A DNA stretch of 64,000 nucleotides. Source: Oopsacas minuta (Eukaryota; Porifera; Hexactinellida; Lyssacinosida; Leucopsacidae). The stretch covers positions 973,095-1,037,094 of the forward strand of contig JAKMXF010000343.1 of assembly GCA_024704765.1 (NCBI GenBank). Direction: 5' to 3'. Each line of letters starts with the position of its first letter. Position 1 is the first letter of the stretch. The position numbers and the translations under genes were made by a program. The notes beneath the pieces were generated by a model, which saw nothing but the letters and a program-made list of their open reading frames with translations, did not search any database and was not told the DNA's origin. This document shows positions 53,801 through 64,000 of this stretch, in pieces.

Positions 53801-55097
53801 TATATATTTGTATAGGTTAATTACTTGTTAACAGTGTAAATGTATTATACAAGTCCTTTTAGTCAACACAAAATCATAATATGTTAGAAAATCTTAGAAA
53901 ATAACGTGTAGATTCAAAAATATCAAACATTTTTCAATTCATTTACTTATAAAACGGAAAATAAGGGTGGCTCTAGCCCCTGGCACCCCTTGGATCCGTC
54001 ATTGGTACAGGTATGGAAGTCAATTGACAGTACAAAGGTTCTTACTAGTTATAGATTGCCGTCTTCGGGCTTCATCCCTAGATCCCACTGGGAGTTGAAC
54101 CCCCAAATGGATGGTTATCCCCTCAAGAAATTCTTGGCTCCTCCACTGGCCAGCAACCTTCGGATACCCACCGTTTCGAGGCTTGTCCATCTGGGTGCTC
54201 TTATTAGTCAGGGTGAACAAGGTTAATAATGGCCCTAATATCAATTTCAAATCACAAATTAGTAGCCATTTATTGTTCAAATGAATAAGTCACGGTACGA
54301 TGCCAGTGTATTCAAATTATGATGAGGGTTCCATCAATAAATTGTCCTTGGACCCGACATTTCCCTAAATTCGGCAAAGGGAGACAGGGACGCCCACATG
54401 TTAAAGAATGATGTACGCACAATACCTAATTGAATCACAAACGTTGGCCACAGGACAGAGAATACATCACTCTATATGGCTACATTTATCTCAGTGTCAG
54501 TGAAGATTAAGTTACGATAGAAACATTTGACAAAATTGCATAATGAAGATGACGATTCATATCCCATATAAGTATGCTATCATACATGGCTACAAACCAC
54601 AGACTTAAACTAAATTAATCTCTTATTCAAAAGCAACAATATTTTTAATTTGAAAAGAGGAATCATATCTCTCTAATATGTCGTTCCAGGTATTTGAACA
54701 TCTTTATGGACCTGCTTAATCTTTTGCAAAAAAAGATTTGTTATTTAAAAATTAGACTAAATATTTATTCTATAACATGCAATATAATATACTGTAGAAC
54801 TCGGATAAGAATTACTAGTCTCAAATAACCGAAATTTCTGCTATCTAATCCGTTAGAAATAATTCGGTAATTACGTACTCGGATAATTGGAGAAGATGTA
54901 CTAAAATTCTTCCCAAAGAAATAATGTATTGAATCCTGAGCACCACATTAGCTAAGGAACTGAGGAACTATGATACCTATTTTTCGTGACATCGAAGTTG
55001 CTGCTCAGCCTCGAATAAATGGAGATTTATTAGGTCAAAGAGAAAGCAGAATATGTTGTAGTAACAATCTATTCATCCATCAAATGTTCCTATAGAG
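53801..55097. other. No gene seen; possible hAT MITE debris
   Basis: At 54133-54148 the inverse of CTTGGCTCCTCCACTG is CAGTGGAGGAGCCAAG, a hAT-like terminus. At about 53955-54003 the inverse of CACCCCTTGGATCCGTCATT is another hAT-like end. They do not pair convincingly. 54793-54900 (TGTAGAACTCGGATAAGAAT onward) resembles a decayed pogo-type MITE. Confidence 0.35.
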
Positions 55098-57333
55098 CAG
55101 TGGTTGCCAACCTGAGGTACGCGAGTCATTTTGTTAAGTGTACGCGAACTGCTTAATCGAGGTATTATCGATTATTGGTAACTATAATTTGTAGATTCAA
55201 GTTGACGAATAATAATAATGTTGGCGTAAAAACTTCCTGTGATACAATGTCTACTTACGTATGTATTCATTAGTTTAGTGTTTTATACAAACATCATATT
55301 TCAGTGATGAATATAAATAGATAGTCTATACTTTGTTATTACATACATTCTTGCTCATAAATTCTTATTACGTACATTCTTATTCTTCAATATCGTACCC
55401 TTATTCTTAATGACACCTAGAAAGAAAGACGAATGTATTCCGACGAATATATTAAACGTGGTTTTACTTCAAACAATATCAATAACATTGAGTGTCCACA
55501 GTGCGTTATCTGCTTTAAAACACTTTCTGCTGACAGCGTGAAACCAAGCCTTTTGAATAGACATTTAGAAACATGTCATCCTGAACTTAAAGGGAAGATC
55601 CCTCGTACTTTCGACGAAAAGAAAGTGGTGTAAAGAAAGTTTAGATACCCCTGGGAAGTTTAATCAGCTTTCAGTTTCAGCTTCAGGAATTGAAGTGTCT
55701 TACGTTATTTCCTTGAAAATAGCTCAACAAAAGAAACCACAAACAATTGGAAATTTTTGGTCCTTCCTTGTCTCAAAGAAGTAGTTAGTTTAATGTTAGG
55801 TAAAGATAACGTTAAGAAATTAGCACCATTATCCATTTCCAATAACACCGTTCACTGTCGTATCGTAGATATGTCAGAAGATGTCAAGTTACAAGTTGTA
55901 TCCGAGATGAAAACAGCACCGTTGGGTTTATTCAGCATCCAGTTAGATGAGTTGACAGATGTAGCTTCTTGTGCTGAGTTAATTTGCTTCACCAGATATA
56001 TTGATGATGGCGATTTCAAAGATGACTTTAAATTTTGTCTACCATTAGAAACAACACCAAGAGGGAATTGACGTATTTGAAAAAGTTAAAGAATTCATTA
56101 TTGATAACTGTTCGATCTGGCAGAACCTATGTGGTGTGCGTACTGATGGAGCTCCAGCAATGTTAGGACGTTATTCAGGATTTCAAGCCAGAGTTAGAAC
56201 TCAAGTTTCAGATGTTTTGTCACTTCATTGCATGATACATAGATATGCTCTTGCTGCTAAAACACTCTCACCTTTGCTTTTGGATGTTATGTCTGGGGTT
56301 GTCAAAGTGGTAAAATACATTAAGCGTAGTTCTTTGAATACACGTCTATTTCGAGAGTTTGTAAAGATCTCGATGCGAGTTCAGAAATCCTTCTATTTCA
56401 CACGAAAGTGCACTGGCTATCCAGAGGTAATGTTGTTAAGCGAGTGTTTGAAGTACGAGCCTAAATTCAAGAGTTTTTTCGCAAAAGAATCAACAAGACT
56501 TAATGTTGCATTTTAACATTGACGAGCTGAGCCTAAACTTGCCTACCTCGTTGATATTTGTTCTCAACTGAATAGACTAAATTTATCCATGCAAGGAAGA
56601 GAAAACACAATACTTGACTTTGTGGGTAAGGTCAATGCATTTATAATGAAATTAGATCTGTGGAGTGGTAATTTAGCAAAGGAAAATTGGACCAGTTTCA
56701 TACTTTGAATGCGCTCACTACTGAGAATAAGGCAGTTTTAGATGTTGAAACGAAAGAGGTAATCTTGGAGCACTTGAGAGCACTACTTAAAGAATTTTTA
56801 TCACTTTTGAAGATGTGAATAACAGAGACTTCAAATTTGTCAGAAATCCTTTCAAAGTTGATATTAATTCAATCCCAGAAGCCGAACTGAAAGAATTCAT
56901 TGAAATGATAATGATAGCAATGCAAAAGAATTGTTCACTGAAGTTCATCAAATTAGTTTTTGGCGTAAGATGGTCAATGCGTACCCCAAAGTATCTAAAC
57001 TGCCAATTAGACTGCTAATCCCATTTCCTTCCACGTACTTGTGTGAATCCGGTTTTTCGACACTATTTCAAATAAAAATCAAACACAGGAATCGATTTTC
57101 TGTTCAGGACGGCATGCGATGTGCAACTGCAAATACCTCGCCAGACATTAAGAAGCTAGCTGCATTGAAGCAATCACAATCATCTCATTGAGAAACATAA
57201 TGTATTATAATATAATTCTTTCTAGTAAAATAAACATTAATATAATAAATTCAGCTATACTTTTTCACAGGGGTACACGGGAATTCTCCTATCGCGAAGG
57301 GGTACGTGAGTTAGGAAAGGTTGGGAACCACTG
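55098..57333 (+). mobile_element. hAT transposon (ZBED5-like) with perfect 8-bp duplication
   Basis: 2236 bp. The left end CAGTGGTTGCCAACCT (55098) pairs with the right end AGGTTGGGAACCACTG (57333); GTACGC/GTACGT follow further in. The 8-bp duplication CTATAGAG is perfect (55090-55097 and 57334-57341). The intact duplication suggests an insertion that is not very old, although the transposase has several lesions. Confidence 0.93.
55433..57191 (+). pseudogene. hAT transposase, ZBED5-like, several frameshifts
   Basis: A BED finger at 55433-55633 (ECPQCVICFKTLSADSVKPS, LLNRHLETCH; C-x2-C ... H-x4-H). 55757-56071 has LFSIQLDELTDVASCAELIC with the first catalytic Asp region. 56136-56516 has MRTDGAPAMLGRYSGFQARV and SLHCMIHRYALAAK, the next conserved hAT blocks. 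56520-56800 gives YLVDICSQLNRLNLSMQG in another frame. 56815-57018, shifting at about 56930 to 56931-57191, gives PIRLLIPFPSTYLCESGFST and KIKHRNR, the dimerisation domain. There are at least four lesions. The N-terminus before the finger starts MTPRKKDE, one frame away. Confidence 0.88.
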
Positions 57334-57587
57334 CTATAGAGAGAGAAATAAGGCTTAATGGTATTTGGATAATATATATCAAATACTAGTTGTAGCTGTG
57401 GTCTGCAATTCGGGGTTAATTTCCCCATCGAGGGTAATTTCAGGTTTACTGGCGGTAACGAGAGCTATCTGGAATAACTTAGTATTTTTATAACTTTGTG
57501 CCTAGAAACCAGTACAACCAATCATATTGATTGTATAAAATATTAATAATGATTATGTGATAGTGCTCGGTGGCAATAAGAGCCACA

Positions 57588-57592
57588 TAATG
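57588..57592. repeat. Left 5-bp target duplication of the RAG1-like element
   Basis: TAATG, identical to 60705-60709, immediately outside CACAGTG. Confidence 0.88.
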
Positions 57593-57628
57593 CACAGTGT
57601 GGCAAAATGGCCATAATGGGGAAATAGG
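57593..57628 (+). repeat. Left TIR: heptamer CACAGTG, 18-bp spacer, GGGGAAATAGG
   Basis: Heptamer 57593-57599, spacer 57600-57617, conserved block 57618-57628. It is probably the transposase-binding and cleavage end. The spacer begins TGGCAA, as in the right TIR, and then has about 9 extra bases. Confidence 0.85.
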
Positions 57629-57898
57629 TAAATGAATCTGTATTATCGCCACAATTATACTTACATATACTAAATCGACACTGTAGATTTCAAAAATACC
57701 AATGATTATTTAGTAGCACGACTATAAACCTAGTTATGACGTAATTACTGACATTTTCTAATTTTTAACACTTGTGGTTCATTAGTGAGGATATTATGAA
57801 AGTTGACAATACATGCATGTCATGGTCTCTATTCTGCTATTTGATAACGTACAATTTAAAGACCCTTAATTATGTATGACTATTGGATATACTTATTA

Positions 57899-60031
57899 TC
57901 ATAAATCATCTGATAGTATACTATTATATAATATCTCTTGGAGGCTATTTGCAACGTCTCTTTTCTTCTTTGCGTGCATCAAACGATTCTGTACTAAGAT
58001 GGGGTCACTACAACATAACAACCTGACTAAAATATCTCTAACATTATCAGTGAAAGAAGTTTTTCTTGCAAGATTCTCCCGATACCGCCTTACAAATTTA
58101 TTGCAGGATTCTAAACATTCCTCAGAGAGATTCTGTAATCCCTTACCATTATTATAAGCACCTATTAACTGAAACGAATGGGCAAGTAACTTGTGCAAAG
58201 ATGGAGTGATGCTTGCCCATGGGTACTCAATTAGAATAAATTCGTACGTTTCTTTGCACAATTCTTGCATTTTGTCACAGTTAATCAAGTCACCACTGTT
58301 GAGGAGTCTTAACAAAACAGATAGATTTGTCTGGATCTTCTCTAATGATATTTTATCTGAAGGATTAATGGAAGAAGTGGCCCACGTCAAAAAGTCTCTC
58401 TTATTTAAAAAGCAGTCTCGCGCAATGTTACCAGTGGTTGAAGTGCCGCCCTGGCTTGAAGGGATATCGACACTGAAATTACATCTTTCCTGGAGTATAG
58501 CTCGAACCCGTTTCATGGAAAAATTTACTTTCGAGTTTGATGGCGCCCATACCTTGTGTCCTGCATCAAGATGGTATATCAACAGCATGAACCACCTGAA
58601 TACACAAAGGTAAGCATGCAAAGGAGATGCAGCTATAATATCGATGTTAGAAGTTGGTTGATGCGTAATACCAACACGTTGATTTGATGGGAGTTTCAAG
58701 TAATCTTCTTCATCAACCTCTTCAAAAAGTTGCCGAGCGTCGCTAATTAGTCTGTTAATAGGGAAACCAGAATGGGCCCATTCTAAACTTTTAATTTGGC
58801 TATCCGTTGCAGTACACAGATGACAAGAAGCCCCACCAGCTCCATCCAGCAATCCTGCCATCTTGGTATCAAAAAGGGAACGGACTATCTCGACCTGTGC
58901 ATGGCCTCCAATAAGAGATAACCCATCCTGTATGATATGGTCTGTTTGAGGATTGACTATTGTATTCATGATAAGCTTTACACTAGAATAATCTTCTTTC
59001 AGAGCTATCAGTGCTACTGGCCTAAAGCAGAACGGAGAGTTGGGTGAGCTGTTATAGAACACGTCATTTCCAAGTGTGTCTGTAATTGATATTACTTTGA
59101 ATCCGAACAAAATGAAAGTTTTTGTGCTTAATGCAGAATTGTTGCTTTGTTGGTTATAGGTTTGATGACAACCGGAGCCATCCAATCCATCAGATATCTT
59201 AATTTTGAGTGGGTAGTGTGAATCAGGAACTGGGTCTAATGTTGAAAGCAAGCGTTGAATGGTCAGACTAAGGATGGAATGATAAGAGACGCAAGTCCCA
59301 ATTGACAATGCTTCGGGGTCTCTGACTATTTCCATTTCATTTATTAGGCTTATTTCCCTACGATATTGCGAGACAAGTTTATAGGAAGGAAGCTTAACAT
59401 CACCTTTGAGAATTCTTTTCAGATTCGTGTATTTACTCGCCCCAATTTCTAATCTGTCCAATATATAAGCACATTTAGAGATTTGTACTTTGTTCAATAC
59501 ACCGCTAAAAGATCCCTTATCAATTATTTCTCTGCACATGTCTGAAGTATCACGGTCATAGGATTTATTTGAGACTAATTCTAAAGCTAGAGCGAGTAGT
59601 TGTTTAGGCTCAATCTTTTCTCTCTCTGCTAAAAAGTCCACATGCTCTAAAAGAACACCAAGTCTCGATCTGGAAGTCTTCATGTGACATTCGAGAATAT
59701 GCTTCCGGGATTCAGTTACAATCTGTTCTGAAAAGTTTCGATTTTCAGAATCAGTGACTAAAGAAAATTCAGGATCAAGCGATATTCTCTTTCTTGGATT
59801 GGATATTGTTAGATGAGTAGAGTGGAAAATCATATTATCCCATGTTTCAAGATCCTTCCTGCGGTAAGCCTCTCTGGATGTTAGAAGTGATTTAAATTTT
59901 AAATGAAGAGTAGCAGTTTCTTCTTCGGATAAATGGTTGTTCTCAATAAGTTTCCTAACAGAGACTGTAACACTTCTTCCATTCGAAATATACAAACTAT
60001 ATGCCTCATTGTTGGTGATTAGTACAGACAT
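57899..60031 (-). CDS. RAG1/Transib-superfamily transposase, intact, 710 aa
   Basis: Single exon; ATG 60031 (MSVLITNNEAYSLYISN), TGA 57899. Predicted DDE recombinase that cuts at CACAGTG ends. The similarity to the RAG1 catalytic core is recognised by motif order. Residues about 278-285 read KISDGLDG (RAG1 ESCDGMGD), with D281 matching D600. About 330-350 read SPNSPFCFRPVALIALKEDY (RAG1 KPNSELCCKPLCLMLADES). D388 in SLFDTKMAG matches D708. C403 and C406 in CHLC match the zinc ligands C727 and C730. H613 and H618 in LHKLLAHS match H937 and H942 (FHKTLAH). E641 in ECLESCNKFVRRYRENLARK matches E962 (GNESGNKLFRRFRKMNARQ). The D-D and D-E distances are 107 and 253 residues, versus 108 and 254 in mouse RAG1. 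No RING finger or RAG2-like gene is present. Plus-strand frames at 57876-58613 are shadows. Confidence 0.9.
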   Translation of the reverse strand: MSVLITNNEAYSLYISNGRSVTVSVRKLIENNHLSEEETATLHLKFKSLLTSREAYRRKDLETWDNMIFHSTHLTISNPRKRISLDPEFSLVTDSENRNFSEQIVTESRKHILECHMKTSRSRLGVLLEHVDFLAEREKIEPKQLLALALELVSNKSYDRDTSDMCREIIDKGSFSGVLNKVQISKCAYILDRLEIGASKYTNLKRILKGDVKLPSYKLVSQYRREISLINEMEIVRDPEALSIGTCVSYHSILSLTIQRLLSTLDPVPDSHYPLKIKISDGLDGSGCHQTYNQQSNNSALSTKTFILFGFKVISITDTLGNDVFYNSSPNSPFCFRPVALIALKEDYSSVKLIMNTIVNPQTDHIIQDGLSLIGGHAQVEIVRSLFDTKMAGLLDGAGGASCHLCTATDSQIKSLEWAHSGFPINRLISDARQLFEEVDEEDYLKLPSNQRVGITHQPTSNIDIIAASPLHAYLCVFRWFMLLIYHLDAGHKVWAPSNSKVNFSMKRVRAILQERCNFSVDIPSSQGGTSTTGNIARDCFLNKRDFLTWATSSINPSDKISLEKIQTNLSVLLRLLNSGDLINCDKMQELCKETYEFILIEYPWASITPSLHKLLAHSFQLIGAYNNGKGLQNLSEECLESCNKFVRRYRENLARKTSFTDNVRDILVRLLCCSDPILVQNRLMHAKKKRDVANSLQEILYNSILSDDL

Positions 60032-60677
60032 GATCCGCAAAAGGGCTACTTTAACATAGAAACATTATGATATATGATTGTAGAGTATTGGAATAACTAA
60101 TAACCAGCAAAATATAGAATTTTACTGAAAAAATTTAAAACGTATGAAAAATATATTTTTCGGATTTTTGTCCGGTCCGGACAATGAATGACGTGATAAA
60201 TTTTTGGGCAGCTTTTGGCAAGCCTGGAAAGTGATTAAATAGTTGACTAAATATAGTAACATTACTTATATATTAATAACGTTTTGTCAAATTTTGTCAA
60301 ACAAGAGATGCTACACTTCAATCAATGAGAAAAAATTCCAAATTATAACTTTGGGAGGGCCAAACTAGACACCCGGAAAAAAGTACAAATGAATATCTAG
60401 ACTAACCTATCAATGATTAAATTGTTGTTACAATATAGATTTATTATCAGAAGATGTTTTTCACTCTTATATTTAATATTTACATCAAATATGATTACAT
60501 ACATTAGGGCATAGGAATTTGAGGTTTGAAAATATATATTTCTATTATTAGAAACACATAACAAAGTTGTGCGTAGTTAGGATTCCTAACTGCTTCTAAT
60601 GCTGCCAATGATATTTTCGTACTAATTGAACAATGGAGAATTCGAAAAATGCATTGAAATATGTTTTTTAAAATATG

Positions 60678-60704
60678 CCTATTTCCCCATATTGCCACAC
60701 TGTG
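60678..60704 (-). repeat. Right TIR: heptamer CACAGTG, 9-bp spacer, GGGGAAATAGG
   Basis: On the minus strand: heptamer 60704-60698, spacer 60697-60689 (TGGCAATAT), conserved block 60688-60678. Confidence 0.85.
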
Positions 60705-60709
60705 TAATG
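60705..60709. repeat. Right 5-bp target duplication of the RAG1-like element
   Basis: TAATG, identical to 57588-57592. Confidence 0.88.
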
Positions 60710-60921
60710 CCTGTGAACACCAATTTGTCACAGTGTGTATTTTAGTAAACCATAAATGAAAGTCATGAAACTTTGACAATATTGCTAATAGGCGAATCGC
60801 TAATGCACGAACACCAGAGTAGTTCCTGAGGTCGGAGCTACGGTGATGTTGTGAGCTCTGAATTAGGGTATTCATCAAGGGTAATTGCCAACCACTGAGT
60901 TATAATATTGATGTTGTAGGG

Positions 60922-61377
60922 CAGGCATGTACAACCCCGGCCCGCAAAGACATTTCATCCGGCCCGCATAGGACAAAACTTATAGAATATATAATCGCCC
61001 ATATCCTTATTTTATTAACCCATAATTGATATTTTCAATTTCTATATTAGATATTTTGGATATTTAATCAATTTCCTGAATACCCATAATACATGACTGA
61101 TATGACTGCTAAGCGAAGAAAAATTGACTTTGAATGTCATGCATTCAATGATAAATGGACTGAAGAATATTTTTTTATTTTTCAAGAAGACAGACCCATT
61201 TGTCTTATTTGTTCTCAATCAGTAGCTGTAATCAAGGAACACAACATTAAGCGCACTATATGCTTAAACATGCTGATAAATATATAGTTATTACTGTGAA
61301 TAAAAATTAACAGCCGGCCCACAACATAGTTTGAATACCGTATTATGCCCACTTCTCGAAAAGGTTGTACATGCCTG
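60922..61377 (+). mobile_element. Internally deleted hAT with perfect 8-bp duplication
   Basis: 456 bp. The left end CAGGCATGTACAACCCCGG pairs with the right end ...AGGTTGTACATGCCTG (61377). The duplication TTGTAGGG is perfect (60914-60921 and 61378-61385). Only the first part of the transposase gene is left inside. Confidence 0.9.
61093..61287 (+). pseudogene. hAT transposase N-terminal fragment
   Basis: 64 codons: MTAKRRKIDFECHAFNDKWT then EEYFFIFQEDRPICLICSQS and VAVIKEHNIKR. This is the N-terminus and first finger (C-x2-C) of GTF2IRD2/FAM200-type hAT proteins, cut off after NIKR. The element lacks all catalytic parts and could move only with help in trans. Confidence 0.75.
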
Positions 61378-61385
61378 TTGTAGGG

Positions 61386-62871
61386 TATTAGAGAATTTAG
61401 TGTGTCGCGTACACACGGTCCACTTGCAGTGTATCAGAAAACTGAAATGCCTGTGGGTCATTAAAATGTATTCGATCGACAGGGATAGTATCATAATGCT
61501 TTAGTAATCCTTGACGAGGCAGTAATATTAAATTCTACCTACTCCTAGTGTCTGCGTACATCCTGATTATTGGTAAGTGTATTTGGAGGAAGCGATTAGC
61601 TAGCTATATATATATAATAATTGATTGCAACAGGTTTTTAATCAAATTAGTTAATGCTATTGCATCTAATCGATGATTATGTGTATTTAGCTCACGAGTG
61701 TGAAGTTGGTTGAATATTCGACCAGCAGTACTTAAACCATTAATTTGGCTAACATCCCATGGCCATAATGTAAATATTTTGGACCATTCGAAAGAAGAGA
61801 TACGGACGTTTCTGATAATAAATGTATATTCAAACACAAATTTAATGAAACATTCTAATCCATTCTAACTATTGTAACACATAGAGATTACTGCAATATC
61901 AACTGTTGATGTAATACGAAATGATTTATGTATCTAAATATACTTGATTTATTGGTAAAGAGATATTCAGTGCAATAAATACGAAAACATTCTTCAAAAT
62001 TACAGAATACATCAAATTATAAGATTATATGATCCTTGCATAGTCTTGAATTGTAGCGTTATGAGGTGATGTAGTTAGTTGTTGTGTACCTCTCAAGTAG
62101 GCTTCAGAAGTGTTGAAGCTATAAGGACTCACATATATATTCTAGGTTAGATAATTTATCTTCACTTTTCTGTTATCAATGTCTATTTCTATCTTTCTTA
62201 CCTGTTCCTTTCCTTGTTCAATGCTCGTATGGCGTAACATTATGCTTCAGAGATACCCTGTGTTGCAGAGCAAAAAGGAGCGGGCTCCTATTTAATTGCA
62301 AACAATTTACAAATTTCATCGTTATTCTGTTGACATGGGGTTTTGGTATTATTACGAAAACTGTATAATAGCTAAGCTATATATAAGGAATCAAATATAG
62401 AAATACATATATGAGGGGTAGGACACCAGGAGTTGGCCTGAATATACTTAATTAATATATTTAAGTAGTACAGGGCCTCATATACACCGGGTTTTAATTA
62501 GAGATTATACAGGTTGGTGGTTTATTGTTACCTTACAAGCGAGACACAAGTGTATCTACACTCACTATGCCCTCCAAGGATATCAAATATACGTACAATA
62601 GAACACAACCAACTCATGTCATATCAAACTTCAAAATGCGTTCCTTCACATAAGAGCTAAAGTTATTAGAAGAATTGCAAGTTTTGTGAACATCATATAT
62701 GGACATTGGCACCCAGTTTTAGCAAACAAAATCAAATCTGGGAGATTACCATACGAAATTGCTGCTACCTATATACGAATTTCACATGAATAAGTCTTTA
62801 CCTCAAGCCTGGGGAGTCCAGAGACTCCAAACCCCCAAGGTACCCAAACTTGGCGCCTATGTAAATAGAAG
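61386..62871. other. No gene seen
   Basis: AT-rich, with a short TATATATATAATAA run near 61604. The frame at 61604-61837 (-) has no recognisable domain. Confidence 0.4.
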
Positions 62872-63038
62872 TAGACTCCACTTAATAAGATCACATTGGT
62901 ACCAGGCCATTTTGACCCGATTAAGAGGTATGAAGGTGTTAGTCCGATTAACCTGGAGCTATTTAACACGATTTGCATGGTACTGTTTCTGGCCAAGTGA
63001 CCCGATTAAACGGTTGCTCTATTAAGCGGAGTCTACTG
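62872..63038. mobile_element. Probable pogo/Tigger-like MITE
   Basis: The left end TAGACTCCACTTAATAAGAT and the right end CTATTAAGCGGAGTCTACTG form an inverted pair, with about 120 bp of non-coding sequence between. The frames at 62759-63025 on both strands are shadows of this symmetry. Confidence 0.5.
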
Positions 63039-64000
63039 TAGGTCCAGACGATGTTCTTATAATCAAAAATACATTTACTGCTTATATCAAAGTAATAATT
63101 TCCAACAAAGCCTTCAGTTTATTAAATTATCCACAAAATAAAATCCGGTATAAGAGAAGGAACACACATTGGCCGATCCAAGTTGAATATGACGGGAGTT
63201 TAGCGTAGGTTCGATTTTACCAAAACAAAATATAAGAACGCGTAAATTATACAATGTAGTAGTAATTGGGCTATATACCCTTTAACATACAATCTGATAA
63301 TTTAGAATTTCTATTATTAGACCTCTATTGTTGTACCTATACTATAATCTTGTATAAAATTTCTAAAACAGATTATAGTGATTACTTGTATGTACAATAT
63401 ATATTGATCCATTAGCATTAGCGGGAAGCAAATTCAATACATTATCAAATGAAGGACCTTTGTCGGAGAATACATTCCAACCATTTCCAGTCTCTTTCAT
63501 AAACACCCATATATTAATCTTAAATAGAAGCGTTGCTGTAAATACTTTTAAATCTCTATCCCATACTCCATTGCCTTTGATGTTTGTTTATATATATATA
63601 ATCTATTGTGTTCCATTGAGCATTCGGGTATTTGTTAGAAATAAATTTTCCGGAATTTTCTTTTAGCGAAATTGACATACTGTCTACAATGCATTTACGT
63701 ATTATATGAGAAGTATCTGGCGAACTTGACACAGAATATGCTAAGGAAGAAAATAAGCAGTTCCCATCTCCAGGAATATACTGAGTCCTAAAAGTATATA
63801 ATAATTCAACCGCCTGTTCATTAGATATTAATATTGTTTATTCCTAGACTTAGCCTGATATTAAGTAACGTATAACAAATATCAAACTTACCTGTGTGTG
63901 AGAGGGGATTACAACATGGAAGATCATAATTTAAAGTGCATAATTCTATTTAGATCCAAATCTGTTATAATTTAGCATTATTAACTGAGAGGACAACATT
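63039..64000. other. No gene seen
   Basis: AT-rich. The open frame 63460-63666 (+) lacks any recognisable feature. Confidence 0.4.

Larger units (their letters stand above)
57593..60704 (-). mobile_element. RAG1/Transib-type transposon, complete
   Basis: 3112 bp. The left end is CACAGTGTGGCAAAATGG (57593), and the right end read inward is CACAGTGTGGCAATATGG (from 60704). Both continue to GGGGAAATAGG (57618-57628 and inverse 60678-60688). It is flanked by a perfect 5-bp direct repeat, TAATG. Transib and RAG-type elements are known to have CAC-starting termini and 5-bp duplications, and CACAGTG is exactly the heptamer of vertebrate recombination signals. Inside is a single long transposase gene on the minus strand, about 660 bp from the right end and 300 bp from the left. 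Nothing I see disables it. Confidence 0.93.

Noticed and set aside
57876-58613. Plus-strand frames opposite the RAG1-like gene
   Set aside because: Both overlap the intact minus-strand transposase and have no motifs of their own.
60729-60735. A further CACAGTG 24 bp outside the right end of the RAG1-like element
   Set aside because: It faces away, is not followed by TGGCAA or GGGGAAATAGG, and the TAATG duplication fixes the true end at 60704; a chance heptamer.
62759-63025. Open frames on both strands near 62.8-63.0 kb
   Set aside because: They fall largely within a pogo-like MITE with inverted ends and have no domain.
1-64000. CRISPR arrays, rRNA or tRNA genes, bacterial-type operons
   Set aside because: No regularly spaced repeats with unique spacers, no cloverleaf or box A/B pattern, and no rRNA signature were noticed; the window is animal nuclear DNA.

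Overview
This is an AT-rich, repeat-dominated piece of an animal nuclear genome, most likely an arthropod. The transposon set (Tc1/mariner, mariner, hAT with BED fingers, MULE with FLYWCH, Harbinger, Gypsy) resembles that of copepods such as sea lice, but the species cannot be fixed from the sequence. I recognise one ordinary host gene: a single-exon BRE1/RNF20-40-type E3 ubiquitin ligase on the minus strand (22788..20131). Nearly everything else that can be read is transposable-element DNA, mostly broken.

Layout. 0-4 kb: two FLYWCH/MULE elements in opposite orientation, the second bounded by terminal inverted repeats (TIRs) and an 8-bp target-site duplication (TSD). 5-7 kb: two small MITEs and a decayed mariner. 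7-9 kb: fold-back and dispersed repeats. 9.5-13.4 kb: three Tc1-like elements nested in one another, the innermost with an intact 342-aa transposase. 13.6-14.9 kb: a decayed RAG1-like relic. 16-19.2 kb: a decayed ZMYM1-like hAT. 20-22.8 kb: BRE1. 25-27.9 kb: a hAT-like element with 6-bp duplications. 28.3-42.8 kb: a Gypsy retrotransposon on the minus strand, broken by hAT, Harbinger, mariner and Tc1 insertions up to five levels deep and then rearranged by an inversion between two hAT copies. 44.6-51.3 kb: a ZBED5-like hAT remnant inside a large inverted repeat, with another Tc1. 52.8-53.8 kb: an integrase relic and a 24-bp tandem repeat. 55.1-57.3 kb: a ZBED5-like hAT with a perfect 8-bp TSD. 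57.6-60.7 kb: an apparently complete RAG1/Transib-type transposon. 60.9-61.4 kb: an internally deleted hAT. The last 2.5 kb holds a MITE and no gene.

The most interesting object is the element at 57593-60704. It has one uninterrupted 710-aa ORF with the RAG1-core layout: candidate catalytic D281, D388 and E641, a CxxC, and HxxxxH zinc ligands. The spacings are almost those of vertebrate RAG1. Its termini begin with CACAGTG, identical to the V(D)J recombination-signal heptamer, and it is flanked by a perfect 5-bp duplication TAATG. Its two TIRs differ in internal spacing (18 versus 9 bp). A diverged relic of the same superfamily lies at 13.6-14.9 kb.

The second notable story is the 28-43 kb region. 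Target-site duplications and joined reading frames allow the order of insertions and one 2-kb inversion to be reconstructed.
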